64,000 nucleotides of DNA from NCBI GenBank assembly GCA_964582375.1, contig CAZORL010000002.1, positions 72,843-136,842 on the forward strand, given 5' to 3'. The translations under genes and the position numbers were made by a program. This stretch comes from CAKSQF01 sp964582375. Lineage in GTDB: Bacteria > Bacillota > Clostridia > Oscillospirales > CAG-272. Below the pieces are notes generated by a model. It worked only from the letters and a program-made list of their open reading frames with translations, did not search any database and was not told the origin of the DNA. The stretch's first letter is position 1. Every line of letters begins with the position of its first letter. Positions 1 through 8,958 of the stretch are shown here, piece after piece.

Positions 1-1
1 T

Positions 2-319
2 GATAGTTCCATCGAAAAAACGACTGCGGAGCAGACATCCGCCAACACGATCGTGACGAGTGTTACGAGCGTACAAAATACCGATCGATTGCCGTCAACT
101 GATTCCCCGACAGTCACAACGACCGCATGGGTAACGACAGATGTGCCGATGACGACCGTCGGACAAACAGTGACAGACGCACCGATCACCACCGCAAAAC
201 CGATCACAACGACCGCACGAAAGCCAAACACCACAACGACGAGCGATGAAAAAAAGCCGTCGCAAAGCGATGTGACGACGACTCGCAGAGGCGAAACGCC
301 GTTCGTGCCGGCGCACTGA
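2..319 (+). CDS. C-terminal end of a Thr-rich surface or secreted protein (partial, cut by the left edge)
   Basis: The reading frame is open from base 2 of the window to a TGA at 317-319, so this is the 3' end of a longer gene. The visible 105 or so residues are dominated by Thr, with Pro, Ser, Val and Asp, in runs such as ITTTARKPNTTTTSDEKK. No Cys, membrane segment or sorting motif is visible, and the protein ends in PFVPAH. Such low-complexity Thr/Pro tails are typical of linkers or stalks in secreted or wall-attached proteins of gut Firmicutes. An in-frame GTG at 53 could serve as a start, but no ribosome binding site precedes it, and the same composition continues upstream of it. The function of the complete protein cannot be told from this fragment. 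Confidence 0.6.
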   Translation, partial: DSSIEKTTAEQTSANTIVTSVTSVQNTDRLPSTDSPTVTTTAWVTTDVPMTTVGQTVTDAPITTAKPITTTARKPNTTTTSDEKKPSQSDVTTTRRGETPFVPAH

Positions 320-449
320 TCGATCCGATATCTCAAATATTCCGAAAAAAGTGTGGTGCTCGATCGCCCGTTCGTTTACGCGATAGTTGACAACGAGACG
401 ATGCTCCCGATCTTCATCGGAGAGATCACTGAAATGAAATAAAAAAGTT

Positions 450-497
450 AAGATCACTGTCTCAAATGCAAAGAGAAGCATTTGAGGCAGTGATCTT
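450..497 (-). terminator. Rho-independent terminator of the elaA-like gene
   Basis: Arms 450-469 and 478-497 form a 20-bp stem with one G-T wobble and a short A-rich loop. On the minus strand the stem is followed by TTAACTTTTTT. It begins directly at the TGA of the acetyltransferase gene. Confidence 0.85.
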
Positions 498-944
498 TCA
501 GATATCGGCGATCATATGGACGTGCTCGATGCCGTCTTCGATATAGGGCTCAGATGATATCTTGAATCCGACCTTTTCGTAAAGCGGCACGGCATACGTC
601 TGTGCGCCGATGGTCAATCTATCGGCACCGAGTGTGTTTTTGGCAAAAGCCATCCCCTCTGAAAGCAGTTTTGAGGCATAGCCGAGGCGGCGTCTTACCG
701 AGATCACTCTGCCGATCGAGGCACTGTCATATGTGACCCCTGCAGGCAGAATGCGAATATACGCCGCAATTCCCTCGTCATCTTCGAGCCACATATGATA
801 GGCTGCTTTGTCGGCGTCATCGACTTCCTGATAGGCACAGTTTTGCTCGACGACAAAGACCGACACACGAAGCTTATATATCTCAAACAGCTCCTCTGTC
901 GAAAGCTGTGAAAAATGCTTGACGCAAAGTCTTATTTCGCCCAT
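498..944 (-). CDS. GNAT family N-acetyltransferase, ElaA-like
   Basis: A 148-residue cytoplasmic acetyltransferase of the GNAT superfamily, expected to transfer an acetyl group from acetyl-CoA to an amine. It resembles E. coli ElaA over its whole length. It has the N-terminal LRVSVFVVEQNCAYQEVDDAD segment (a hallmark of this subgroup), the IGRVISVRRRLGYASKLL acetyl-CoA-binding region, and the LGAQ-like segment (IGAQTYAVPLYEKVGF) before a C-terminal EDGIEHVHM. The physiological substrate of ElaA proteins is not established, so none is assigned. The ATG at 942-944 follows GGAAGGG at a good distance. The start overlaps the end of the upstream lipoprotein gene by 13 bases, which suggests co-transcription and perhaps translational coupling. 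Confidence 0.85.
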   Translation of the reverse strand: MGEIRLCVKHFSQLSTEELFEIYKLRVSVFVVEQNCAYQEVDDADKAAYHMWLEDDEGIAAYIRILPAGVTYDSASIGRVISVRRRLGYASKLLSEGMAFAKNTLGADRLTIGAQTYAVPLYEKVGFKISSEPYIEDGIEHVHMIADI

Positions 945-2128
945 ACAACCCTTCCCGAAAGATAGTCTTCATGATCATTTTCGTCGGGACAGAGATCGGT
1001 ATTGAAGATCGGATTTTGAACAAGTCCGCCGCCGCCCGTTTCGCCAACCTTGAGATAGGCGTTCTTTGTATCCGATCTGAAATCGACTCTGCAATTTGTC
1101 AGAATGGCATTGAACTTACCGACTGCCTGAAATCCGATCTCGACACCGCCGTTTGACGAATACCAATAGCAGTAGCAGTTGGTATAATTCGAGGTCGTTC
1201 CGCTCTGAAGACGAAATCCGACGGCGAAATTATCGGGATAGCAGATATCGTACCAGTTTGCGCCGCCCATATCGTCAAAACCGATGCTCCGGGTATAATC
1301 GATCGCGTCGCCGTAGATAAAGAGCGGATGGATATTTCTCATAAAATTGCCCGCGCCCACAAGCTTAAAGCCGGTCTGGAAGTTGGCAACACGCATATTT
1401 GTAAATGTATTATCGAAGCCTTCGACAAGAACACCGATCGAATCCTTTGTGCCCGCGCCGTAGATATTCACGTTCATTATATCCGAGTCGTTCGATCCGT
1501 ACTCTTTATTGTACTTTACATATATGCCCTGTGTTACATGCTTGATCGACAAATATCTGACCGAGTATTCGCGCGCGCCCTCGATAGACAGTCCCTTTGC
1601 GATATTACAGCCATCGATTATGCCGCCCGAGATATAGTTGTTTGTTCCGTTTTCGTGAATGATAAATTCGGGATTTTTGCCGCCGAGTCTTATCATGCAC
1701 TGCGAGGATCTCCATTTTGCGCGCATTGCCTTAATGATGGCAAAATTCGAGAGTTCGAGTGAAACGGCAAGCTCGTGATTGCCGCTGGTTGATATCGGTT
1801 TCGAGATGAGATATTCGCCATCCGGGAAATAAATGGTCTTTCTCGGGTTGTCATCGATGATCTTTTGAAGTTCATCCGCAACATCCTCTCCGGTATTCGG
1901 TTGCACATAATCGGTAACGATCACATAGCCCTTATCTCTTGCCTGTGTTTGATCTGTTGTCGGCATATCGGTATTCTCCTTTTTGTTTTGACCGGCATCT
2001 GTCGTTGTCGCGGCATCATTGCCCCCGTCCGTGGTCTGCATGCCCGAGTTATCATGTGTGCATGCGGGCAAGGTCGCAAATACTGCGGCGACAAGCAAAA
2101 GGGCAAGGGCTTTATTAATACTCTTCAT
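932..2128 (-). CDS. Lipoprotein with a right-handed beta-helix (pectate-lyase-like) fold
   Basis: A 398-residue protein with a lipoprotein signal: a Lys-containing n-region, a hydrophobic core and lipobox LPAC, giving a lipidated Cys at about residue 23. A Thr/Asp-rich linker runs to about residue 65. The rest has the look of the pectate-lyase-3 superfamily: an ADELQKIIDDNPRKTIYFPDG entry strand followed by rungs rich in Asn, Gly and Ile (NYISGGIIDGCNIAKGLSIE, TNMRVANFQTGFKLVGAG). It is therefore a membrane-anchored, outward-facing beta-helix protein, probably polysaccharide-binding or -cleaving. Catalytic residues cannot be assigned by eye, so enzymatic activity is not claimed. The ATG follows AAAGGAC. 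Its neighbours (rhamnosidase remnant, alpha-galactosidase) point to plant-glycan use. Confidence 0.75.
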   Translation of the reverse strand: MKSINKALALLLVAAVFATLPACTHDNSGMQTTDGGNDAATTTDAGQNKKENTDMPTTDQTQARDKGYVIVTDYVQPNTGEDVADELQKIIDDNPRKTIYFPDGEYLISKPISTSGNHELAVSLELSNFAIIKAMRAKWRSSQCMIRLGGKNPEFIIHENGTNNYISGGIIDGCNIAKGLSIEGAREYSVRYLSIKHVTQGIYVKYNKEYGSNDSDIMNVNIYGAGTKDSIGVLVEGFDNTFTNMRVANFQTGFKLVGAGNFMRNIHPLFIYGDAIDYTRSIGFDDMGGANWYDICYPDNFAVGFRLQSGTTSNYTNCYCYWYSSNGGVEIGFQAVGKFNAILTNCRVDFRSDTKNAYLKVGETGGGGLVQNPIFNTDLCPDENDHEDYLSGRVVWAK

Positions 2129-2247
2129 AGCAAAGTCCTTTCCGCTATTTGTTCTTACGGATACATTCTACCACATATTGCGCAAATTGTCAACACAGCG
2201 GCGAGATTTTCTTGCAAATATTTTCATTGTTTTTTGAACGTAGGGTA

Positions 2248-2276
2248 TTGATTTTTTCCACTCTTTTTGTTATAAT
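2248..2276 (+). promoter_or_regulatory. Sigma-A promoter before the rhamnosidase remnant
   Basis: TTGATT at 2248-2253 and TATAAT at 2271-2276 are 17 bases apart, with TGT just before the -10 (extended -10). It lies 66 bases upstream of the first ATG of the broken GH78 gene, so the pseudogene is probably still transcribed and may feed the downstream lipoprotein and alpha-galactosidase genes. Confidence 0.75.
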
Positions 2277-2341
2277 GTATCACGGCATCCGAGATATGCA
2301 AAAATTCAACGAAACATCAATATTTTGAAGGATCACACACG

Positions 2342-3449
2342 ATGAAAGCAAAATGGATATGGTATTACGGCGATTTTGAACTGCACCACAATATTCTTCT
2401 GCACTCGCGTCGTGAGGATTACGGTTTTTCTTATCCTCCCTTTTGGCCTCTGACATCTCCCTACATCAATGTTGTATTTCACAAGACCTTTCACGCCCCC
2501 GAGGATTTTGTTCTGACATGTCGATGCAAGGGTCAAGGCTTTGCAAGACTCGATGGCCAGGTGTTTCTTAATATAAACGGAGAAGATCGGATTCCCAAGG
2601 GCGACCACACCATCGAGGTGACCGTTATGAATTACGGCGGCCTGCCTTGCTTCTATGCAAGCGGTAAGCATCTTGTTACCGATGAAAGCTGGACTGCAAC
2701 AAGTGTCAGCGCCGAGCCTGTTTCGGTTGGTTGTACACCCGAGTTTATCTTTTCCGATGATGACCCGCAAGCATTTCCGTTCGCATACAAGCGCATAGAC
2801 CCCGCAGGGGTCTGCACCGTTGACGGCGGATTGCTTTACGATTTCGGTGCTGAGACATTCGGCAAGCGAGCACGTTTCACGTCATGCAAATGTCTTTGCT
2901 GTACTCTTCGATCTCGTTTCTGAAGACAGAAAGGCAATAATATATGAAAAAGTTCTCACTAATCCGAAGATAACCGCCATAACCACCCCGTATTTCGAAC
3001 TTTATGAGCTTATGGCGTTCTGCTCCCTCGATCATATTGAAGCGGCACAGGAGCACATGAGCAAGTATTGGGGCGGAATGCTAAAACTCGGTGCAACAAG
3101 CATTTGGGAGGAATACGACCCGAACAAGGGTGTACCTGAATGCTATGGTATGTATGGCAGACCGTTTGAAAAATCTCTCTGTCATGCTTGGCCCTGCGGT
3201 CCGATCTATCTGCTCGGACGATACTGTCTCGGCGTTTATCCCACATCCCCCGGCTACAATACCTATCGCGTTGAGCCGAATCCCGGACTTTACATCTCAT
3301 TTGAGGGCACTGTTCCAACCGAAAACGGAAGCATCAAGGTTAAATACGAAAACGGAAGCATCACCGTCCTGTCCGAGCTCGACGGAGGCACTCTGAGCTG
3401 GAGAGGAAGCGAATACCCGATCCTTCCCAACATTGAGATTACCGTATAA
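2342..3449 (+). pseudogene. Internally deleted alpha-L-rhamnosidase (GH78-like)
   Basis: Two fragments of one family lie in different frames. The first, 2342 to about 2870, has ribosome binding site GAAGGA and encodes the N-terminal beta-sandwich region (start MKAKWIWYYGDFE, then YPPFWPLTSPY and YDFGAETFGK). The second reads from about 2885 in the +2-shifted frame to TAA at 3449. It encodes the end of the (alpha/alpha)6 catalytic domain (SRHANVFAVLFDL, TTPYFELYELMAF, TSIWEEYDP) and the C-terminal beta-domain (HAWPCGPIYLLG...). In intact GH78-type rhamnosidases of roughly 750 residues these parts are separated by several hundred residues. The middle of the catalytic domain is therefore missing, with the junction near 2862-2885. 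Read straight, the first frame stops at 2921-2923 after a short nonsense tail. An assembly error is possible but would need a large collapse. Confidence 0.8.
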
Positions 3450-3564
3450 CATTATAAAAGATAAAAAGACGAAATTTCCAAATGACGAGATGCCGTAACG
3501 AAAGCCCAAAACAAGTGTTAAGGGCAACCGATATGGTATATATGTATTTTTTGAAGGAGAAAAA

Positions 3565-3960
3565 ATGAAAAAGCTGATCACGCTACTGCTTCTTGCGTCT
3601 CTTGTCATGCTCCCTGCCTGCAGTGGCAACAAAGGGACCATCGAGACGACAGGGGCACAAACGACTGCCGCACCTGTCGAAAAGGACATTGATATAAAAA
3701 GAGACGGCGACATCGGAGAATTAAAGATACATCTCCCAAGCGAGGCAAATACCACCATAACACTGCTTGTTATAAGCGATCTTTCGATCGAGAGCGATTG
3801 GAAGGCTCATCCCGATATGGTATACGACATCGGAGAGGTAACGCTTGACGAAAACGGTCGGGCATCGACAACGCTCTCGCTCGACTCTGACGGGGCACTC
3901 TATCTCATACTGACAGGGGCAAACGGTGTGCGCCGCGAGGAGATCCCCGCCGTAAATTGA
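3565..3960 (+). CDS. Small predicted lipoprotein
   Basis: A 131-residue protein with a typical lipoprotein signal (MKKLITLLLLASLVMLPAC, lipobox LPAC, lipid Cys at 19) and a Thr/Ala linker. The compact mature domain of about 85 residues is predicted to be beta-rich (ELKIHLPSEANTTITLLVIS, DENGRASTTLSLDSDGALYLI), resembling an immunoglobulin-like or FN3-like sandwich. No family is recognised. The ribosome binding site GAAGGAG precedes the ATG. The gene ends 33 bases before the alpha-galactosidase gene on the same strand, so it is probably its operon partner, perhaps acting as a surface-anchored glycan-binding accessory protein. That role is inferred only from context. The 115 bases upstream show no convincing promoter. 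Confidence 0.7.
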   Translation: MKKLITLLLLASLVMLPACSGNKGTIETTGAQTTAAPVEKDIDIKRDGDIGELKIHLPSEANTTITLLVISDLSIESDWKAHPDMVYDIGEVTLDENGRASTTLSLDSDGALYLILTGANGVRREEIPAVN

Positions 3961-3993
3961 TATGTCGGCAAACCTACAAGGTGAAAGGAAGAG

Positions 3994-6900
3994 ATGAACA
4001 TGTTAAAAAAGATCGTATCATTATCGCTGACAGCGGCAACACTTCTTTCAAGTGTCGCGATCGGCTGCGTTTCGGCATCGGCGGACGAGGTTGAAACGAG
4101 AAAGACGCCGATCATGGGCTGGGCATCATGGAACGCATATCATGCCGACATCAGCGAATCGATAATATTCTCGCAAGCGGACAGAATAAAAGAGTACGGG
4201 CTTGACAAGCTCGGATACACATATGTAAACATCGACGACGGATGGCAATACGGCAGAGGAGATGACGGGCATGTGACAGTGCATCCGACACGCTTTCCAA
4301 ACGGCATGAAATATGTTGCCGACACTCTTCACTCGATGGGGCTGAATGCAGGCATTTACACTGATGCGGGAAAGCTCACCTGCGGATATCAGGCGGAGCG
4401 TCAGTACGAAAACAATGACGTCGGTCTGTACGGTCACGACAAAGAGGATCTTGAGCGTTATTTTGCCGAGTGGGGCTATGATTTTATCAAGATCGACTGG
4501 TGCGGCGGTCAAGCACTCTCGCTCGATCAGCAGACGCGATACACCGAGATCGGGCAGATCATAAACGAGCTTGAGGGAAGGCTCGGCAGGGATATCATCT
4601 ACAATATCTGCTGTTGGCGATTTCCCGGAGAATGGGCACTTGATGTTGCCGATTCGTGGAGAACAGGCTCAGATATCACGAACAACTTTACATCGATCTT
4701 AAAACAGCTCGACAATGTTAAAAATCTCGGCAAATACTGCGGACCGGGGCATTACAACGATCTTGACATGCTTCAGATCGGTAACGGTATGTCGTATGAG
4801 GAAGACAAATCGCATTTTGCCATGTGGTGCATGGTATCATCTCCCCTTCTCCTCGGAATGGACTTAAATGGCATATCGGACGAAACACTTTCGATAATCT
4901 CAAACGAAGAGCTTATTGCGATCGACCAAGACCCTGCGTGCATACAGGCAACTGTTGCAAAAACACTTGCCGGTGGGGCTGTCGAGGCATGGACGAAAGA
5001 TCTTTATTCGGCAAATTCGGGAACCAAAGCGATCGCACTGCTTAACAGATCGGACGAGGAGCAATCGATAATCGTCTCGTTTGAAGAGCTTGGGCTGAAA
5101 AATGTCAGCTCGGTCAGAGATCTTTGGTCACACACCGATCTTCCTGCAAGCGAGCAGATATCGATCACGATCCCCACACACGGAACGGCAGTCCTTAAGG
5201 TGGTCGGCGAGAATGTCGAGATCACGACCGAAAGTAACGAAGAGTTTATCAAGGTGGACGATGTCACGGCAACCACCGAATGCACTGTCTCGGCAAGGCC
5301 GAGAGCGATCTCATTTGACAATATCGGAAACAGCGACTGGCTCTATTACAGCACATCGGGAGTTGAAAAGAAGATCAACTCCACGGGCGAGATAAAGGTC
5401 TTCACGAGTGCGCTTGCCGGTGATTATACGAATGCCGCAACGAGATATTCGTGGACGGACGGCACAAACAGAAAAAACTATGCGACATCCGAGGGCAGAA
5501 CGGTTCCCGCTGAGGACAACGGGTATGCGATAGTTTCGACCCCCTGCGACGAAAAACAGCGCACGCTGACGGTCAGCGTCGGTGCATATTCGACCGATTT
5601 CAAAATAGAGTTCATGATCGGCGGAAAGGTAGTCAAAGAGGAGATCGTCAAGGGGCAAAACGGTGTCAAGGTATCAAAGCTTGTAACATTTACATACACG
5701 AGTAAGACACCGACAAATGCGTATGTCAAATGGACGGCAGTCAAGACTCACGGCTCGAATGTCGGACTTGATCTTGAGGGAATAGGTCTTAATGTCGAGT
5801 CGGATGTGGATATTGCCGAGCCGACGATCTCCTACGGCAAGGGTGTATACAATGTCACAATAAACGCTGCTGCCAAAAAAGGCACTGTGGGAAGCATCAT
5901 TTGTGCATTCAAAGACACCGCCGGGAAGCTTGTTCACTTTGCAAGTCTTGATGTAGTTGATGGCTATCACGCATACAAGATCGAATACATTGACAACAAG
6001 CTTTACGCAGGACGGCTGTATGCATATTATTGGGACAGCGCGAACAATTCGATATCGCCCTTCAAAACGGTTGATTTTAATTTCAGCGCGGCAAGAAGCA
6101 ACGAAATAGGATCGATGAAAGCACACGATCTGAAGGATACGGGTGCGATATTTCTTGATGTAAGAACGCCCGAGGAATATGCCAAGGAGCACATTGACGG
6201 TGCGATCAATCTTGAGCACACGAAAGTGCTGACTGAGGCATCGACCGTTCTGCCCGACAAAAGCAAGCCGATAGTCGTTTACTGCTCGGCGGCAAAACGG
6301 TCTGTGCAGGCGGTCTCCGAGCTTCTCGATCAGGGGTACACCGAGGTATACAATCTCGGAAGTATGCAAAACTTCTACGAAAAACCCACCGTCACATTCT
6401 CAAAGGATGTTTGTTCGGTAGTTACTGCGGGCGAGACACCGTCGGCTGTCTACACGGCAAACAGATACGACACACCCGAGGTATATTTCTCATACGGCAA
6501 GGGTTCTTCGTTTGCCGATGCCGTCCCCGAAAAGGATTTCAAGATCCCCGAGGGAAAGGATTATTACATCACGCTCAAAGCATATCTTGTCTACAACGGC
6601 AAATGCTACGCCGAGACGGAAAAGCAGTTCATCTATTGGTCCGAGGAAACGGTCATCTCGTTTGCGTCCGACATGGAATTTGTCAGCTCGACGGTCGGCT
6701 GGGGATCGATCAAGAAAGACAAATCGACAGACGGCGGCAAACTTCGTCTTGCGGGAAAAACCTTCTCCAAGGGTATCGGCACTCACGCGACATCGGATAT
6801 CGTCATAACAATTCCCGAGGGTGCAAACAAATTCGTCAGCGTCGCGGGTGTTGATGACGAGGTCAAGGGCAGCGGAAGCGTCATATTCTCGATATACATC

Positions 6901-7083
6901 GACGGTGAACTCGCAGGCGAAACATCATGGATGCCCGGATATCAATATTTCGTATTTGACATCGACATTCCCGAGGGAGCAAAGGAGATAAAACTCCGTG
7001 CGTTTGAGGGATCGTCGATCTCGGGCAACGACAGCGACCACGCAGACTGGGCTGTTGCCGCATTCTGCAAAGTCGAGAAATAA
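3994..7083 (+). CDS. Secreted GH27 alpha-galactosidase with embedded rhodanese domain and C-terminal NPCBM
   Basis: A 1029-residue multidomain exoenzyme expected to remove terminal alpha-D-galactose from galacto-oligosaccharides or galactomannan. It has a signal peptide (cleavage near SASA/DEV, residue about 31). The GH27 barrel spans about residues 35-320, with opening motif MGWASWNAYH, nucleophile Asp168 in KIDWCGG, and acid/base Asp227 in SWRTGSDI. This is followed by a C-terminal beta-domain to about 400 and a beta-rich segment of unknown family (about 415-610). A rhodanese-like domain spans about 707-800, with FLDVRTPEEY at 720-729 and active-site loop CSAAKRS at 764-770. After an Ig-like segment comes an NPCBM carbohydrate-binding domain (about 887-1027, GKTFSKGIGTHATSDI). 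A rhodanese inside a secreted glycosidase is odd. ATGs at 3994 or 4000 are both usable (AAAGGAAGAG upstream). A terminator follows. Confidence 0.9.
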   Translation: MNMLKKIVSLSLTAATLLSSVAIGCVSASADEVETRKTPIMGWASWNAYHADISESIIFSQADRIKEYGLDKLGYTYVNIDDGWQYGRGDDGHVTVHPTRFPNGMKYVADTLHSMGLNAGIYTDAGKLTCGYQAERQYENNDVGLYGHDKEDLERYFAEWGYDFIKIDWCGGQALSLDQQTRYTEIGQIINELEGRLGRDIIYNICCWRFPGEWALDVADSWRTGSDITNNFTSILKQLDNVKNLGKYCGPGHYNDLDMLQIGNGMSYEEDKSHFAMWCMVSSPLLLGMDLNGISDETLSIISNEELIAIDQDPACIQATVAKTLAGGAVEAWTKDLYSANSGTKAIALLNRSDEEQSIIVSFEELGLKNVSSVRDLWSHTDLPASEQISITIPTHGTAVLKVVGENVEITTESNEEFIKVDDVTATTECTVSARPRAISFDNIGNSDWLYYSTSGVEKKINSTGEIKVFTSALAGDYTNAATRYSWTDGTNRKNYATSEGRTVPAEDNGYAIVSTPCDEKQRTLTVSVGAYSTDFKIEFMIGGKVVKEEIVKGQNGVKVSKLVTFTYTSKTPTNAYVKWTAVKTHGSNVGLDLEGIGLNVESDVDIAEPTISYGKGVYNVTINAAAKKGTVGSIICAFKDTAGKLVHFASLDVVDGYHAYKIEYIDNKLYAGRLYAYYWDSANNSISPFKTVDFNFSAARSNEIGSMKAHDLKDTGAIFLDVRTPEEYAKEHIDGAINLEHTKVLTEASTVLPDKSKPIVVYCSAAKRSVQAVSELLDQGYTEVYNLGSMQNFYEKPTVTFSKDVCSVVTAGETPSAVYTANRYDTPEVYFSYGKGSSFADAVPEKDFKIPEGKDYYITLKAYLVYNGKCYAETEKQFIYWSEETVISFASDMEFVSSTVGWGSIKKDKSTDGGKLRLAGKTFSKGIGTHATSDIVITIPEGANKFVSVAGVDDEVKGSGSVIFSIYIDGELAGETSWMPGYQYFVFDIDIPEGAKEIKLRAFEGSSISGNDSDHADWAVAAFCKVEK

Positions 7084-7101
7084 CAGTACTTCAAAACAAA
7101 G

Positions 7102-7144
7102 AAACCTTGCGTTTTCTCAAGAAAAGTGAGAAAATGCAAGGTTT
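7102..7144. terminator. Bidirectional terminator between alpha-galactosidase and ABC exporter genes
   Basis: Arms 7102-7119 and 7127-7144 form an 18-bp stem with one G-T wobble. It has T runs on the plus strand side and an A-rich 5' flank that gives U residues on the minus strand. It lies between two convergent stop codons (7083 and 7149). Confidence 0.85.
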
Positions 7145-7148
7145 TTCT

Positions 7149-8864
7149 TTAGTGCTCTGCAAACTGCGAATTGTAAAGTTCGGCGTATATGCCGTTTTTC
7201 TTCATCAGAGCGGCATGAGATCCGCGCTCTTTTATCCCCTCATCATCGATCACGACGATCTCATCGGCGTTTTTGACAGTCGAGAGCCTATGTGCAACAA
7301 CAAGCGTTGTCCTTCCCTTACAAAGCTCATCGAGCGATCTCGAGATCATCTGCTCGGTTGCGTTATCGAGTGCGGAGGTCGCCTCATCGAGTATGAGTAT
7401 GGGAGGATTTTTCAGAAACGCTCTTGCGATCGAGATACGCTGTTTCTGACCGCCCGAGAGCTTTACTCCGCGCTCTCCGACATAGGTATCGTAGCCATCG
7501 GGCAAGGACATGATAAAATCATGAATATTTGCTCTTTTTGCGGCGGCGTAAACATCTTCGGTCGATGCGGACGGGTCGCCGTAAGCGATATTTTCGTACA
7601 CAGTGCCCGTAAAGAGGAAGACGTCCTGAGCTACCATACCGACATTTTCGCGAAGAGAGTCAAGTGTCATCGATCGTATATCCATTCCATCGATGGTAAC
7701 ACTGCCCGATGATATTTCGTAAAATCTCGGAATTATATTACAGATCGTTGTTTTTCCCGCTCCCGACGGACCGACAAGTGCAAGCTTTTCGCCGCTCGGG
7801 ATCAAGAGATCGATATTTGTCAGCACATTTTGGTGTTCGTTATACGCAAAGCTGACATTATGAAATTCTATTTCACCGTTGAGTTTGCCGACGATACGCG
7901 CATTTTTCTCCTCTTTTTCGGCAGGAACGCTCATTATCTCGCAAAATCTCGCAAATCCGGTCATTCCGTTCTGATATTGCTCAACGAATGATATCAGTCT
8001 CTTGATCGGGTTCATGAAAACATTGACAAAGATGATAAATCCGGCGAAATCGCCGACATTGATCCATCCGTTATAGACAAATATACCACCGCTGACCATT
8101 ACAACGAGATTGAGAAAATCGCTCATGAAAGCGGTTATCGCCTGAAATTCGCCCATAACTTTATACGATCTTGTTCTCGCCTCGACAAAACGGCTGTTTG
8201 ACTTTTCGAAACGCTCGCACTCGTACTCTTTATTGGTATAAGCCTTTGATACACGAATGCCCGAAACGGCATTTTCGAGGACCGCGTTGACCTCGCCGAC
8301 CTCGACCTTGGTCTCCTTAAACGCTTTGCTCATCGCAAGCCTTCTTTTCATTGTATAGACCAAAAAGGCGGGGATGGCGGCAAATACAATAAGGGTGAGC
8401 CAAAGGTTGATGCGTGCCATCAAAACAAAGGAACAGACGAACAAAACGACCGACAAGAATAGATCCTCGGGACCGTGATGCGCAAGCTCGGATATGTCGA
8501 AAAGATCGTTGATTATGCGCGACATTATCGTTCCCGTCTTGTTGTCATCAAAGTAACTGCAAGGCATATCCTGCAGATGAGAAAAGACCTCGCGACGCAT
8601 ATCCGCCTGCATACGAACGCCCATAACGTGACCGTAATAGGAGATGAAGTAGTTCAGCCCTATTTTGATGATATAAATGCCGACGGCGACGCACGACCAA
8701 ATTATCAGCATGCGCATGTTTCTGTTTGGTATATAATCATTGAGCATATTGCGTGTTATCGTCGGATAGAACAGATCGGCAAGTGCCAAAAGCAGGGCGG
8801 CAACGAGATCGGCGATGAACACCGTCATGTGCGGCTTATAATATTTTGCGAAGTTCTTAATCAT
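7149..8864 (-). CDS. ABC exporter half-transporter (membrane domain fused to ATPase)
   Basis: A 571-residue type IV (MsbA/LmrA-like) exporter subunit. The N-terminal 320 residues hold six predicted membrane helices with the usual coupling segments. The ATPase follows: Walker A GPSGAGKTT, Q-loop VGMVAQDVFLFTG, signature LSGGQKQR, Walker B ILILDEATSALD and H-loop VVAHRLST. All catalytic residues are present. Such proteins act as homo- or heterodimers in the cytoplasmic membrane and export lipids, peptides or drugs. There is no partner half-transporter next to it, so a homodimer is likely, and the substrate is unknown. The ATG at 8862-8864 is preceded by AAAGGA. The gene lies 94 bases downstream of ftsZ, separated from it by a hairpin, and has no obvious promoter of its own. 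Confidence 0.9.
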   Translation of the reverse strand: MIKNFAKYYKPHMTVFIADLVAALLLALADLFYPTITRNMLNDYIPNRNMRMLIIWSCVAVGIYIIKIGLNYFISYYGHVMGVRMQADMRREVFSHLQDMPCSYFDDNKTGTIMSRIINDLFDISELAHHGPEDLFLSVVLFVCSFVLMARINLWLTLIVFAAIPAFLVYTMKRRLAMSKAFKETKVEVGEVNAVLENAVSGIRVSKAYTNKEYECERFEKSNSRFVEARTRSYKVMGEFQAITAFMSDFLNLVVMVSGGIFVYNGWINVGDFAGFIIFVNVFMNPIKRLISFVEQYQNGMTGFARFCEIMSVPAEKEEKNARIVGKLNGEIEFHNVSFAYNEHQNVLTNIDLLIPSGEKLALVGPSGAGKTTICNIIPRFYEISSGSVTIDGMDIRSMTLDSLRENVGMVAQDVFLFTGTVYENIAYGDPSASTEDVYAAAKRANIHDFIMSLPDGYDTYVGERGVKLSGGQKQRISIARAFLKNPPILILDEATSALDNATEQMISRSLDELCKGRTTLVVAHRLSTVKNADEIVVIDDEGIKERGSHAALMKKNGIYAELYNSQFAEH

Positions 8865-8896
8865 AGATTTTATTTTCCTTTGCGAAAAGATGTGCC

Positions 8897-8934
8897 CGAA
8901 AGAGCGGCTACCTCAAACGGCAGCCGCTCTTTCG
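8897..8934 (-). terminator. Hairpin after ftsZ, probable weak terminator
   Basis: CGAAAGAGCGGCT (8897-8909) pairs perfectly with 8922-8934, a 13-bp GC-rich stem 24 bases after the ftsZ stop. The U tract on the minus strand is offset (GGCACATCTTTT), so termination may be partial and allow some read-through into the ABC exporter gene. Confidence 0.55.
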
Positions 8935-8958
8935 AAAAGTCTCGAGATGAATTCAAGA

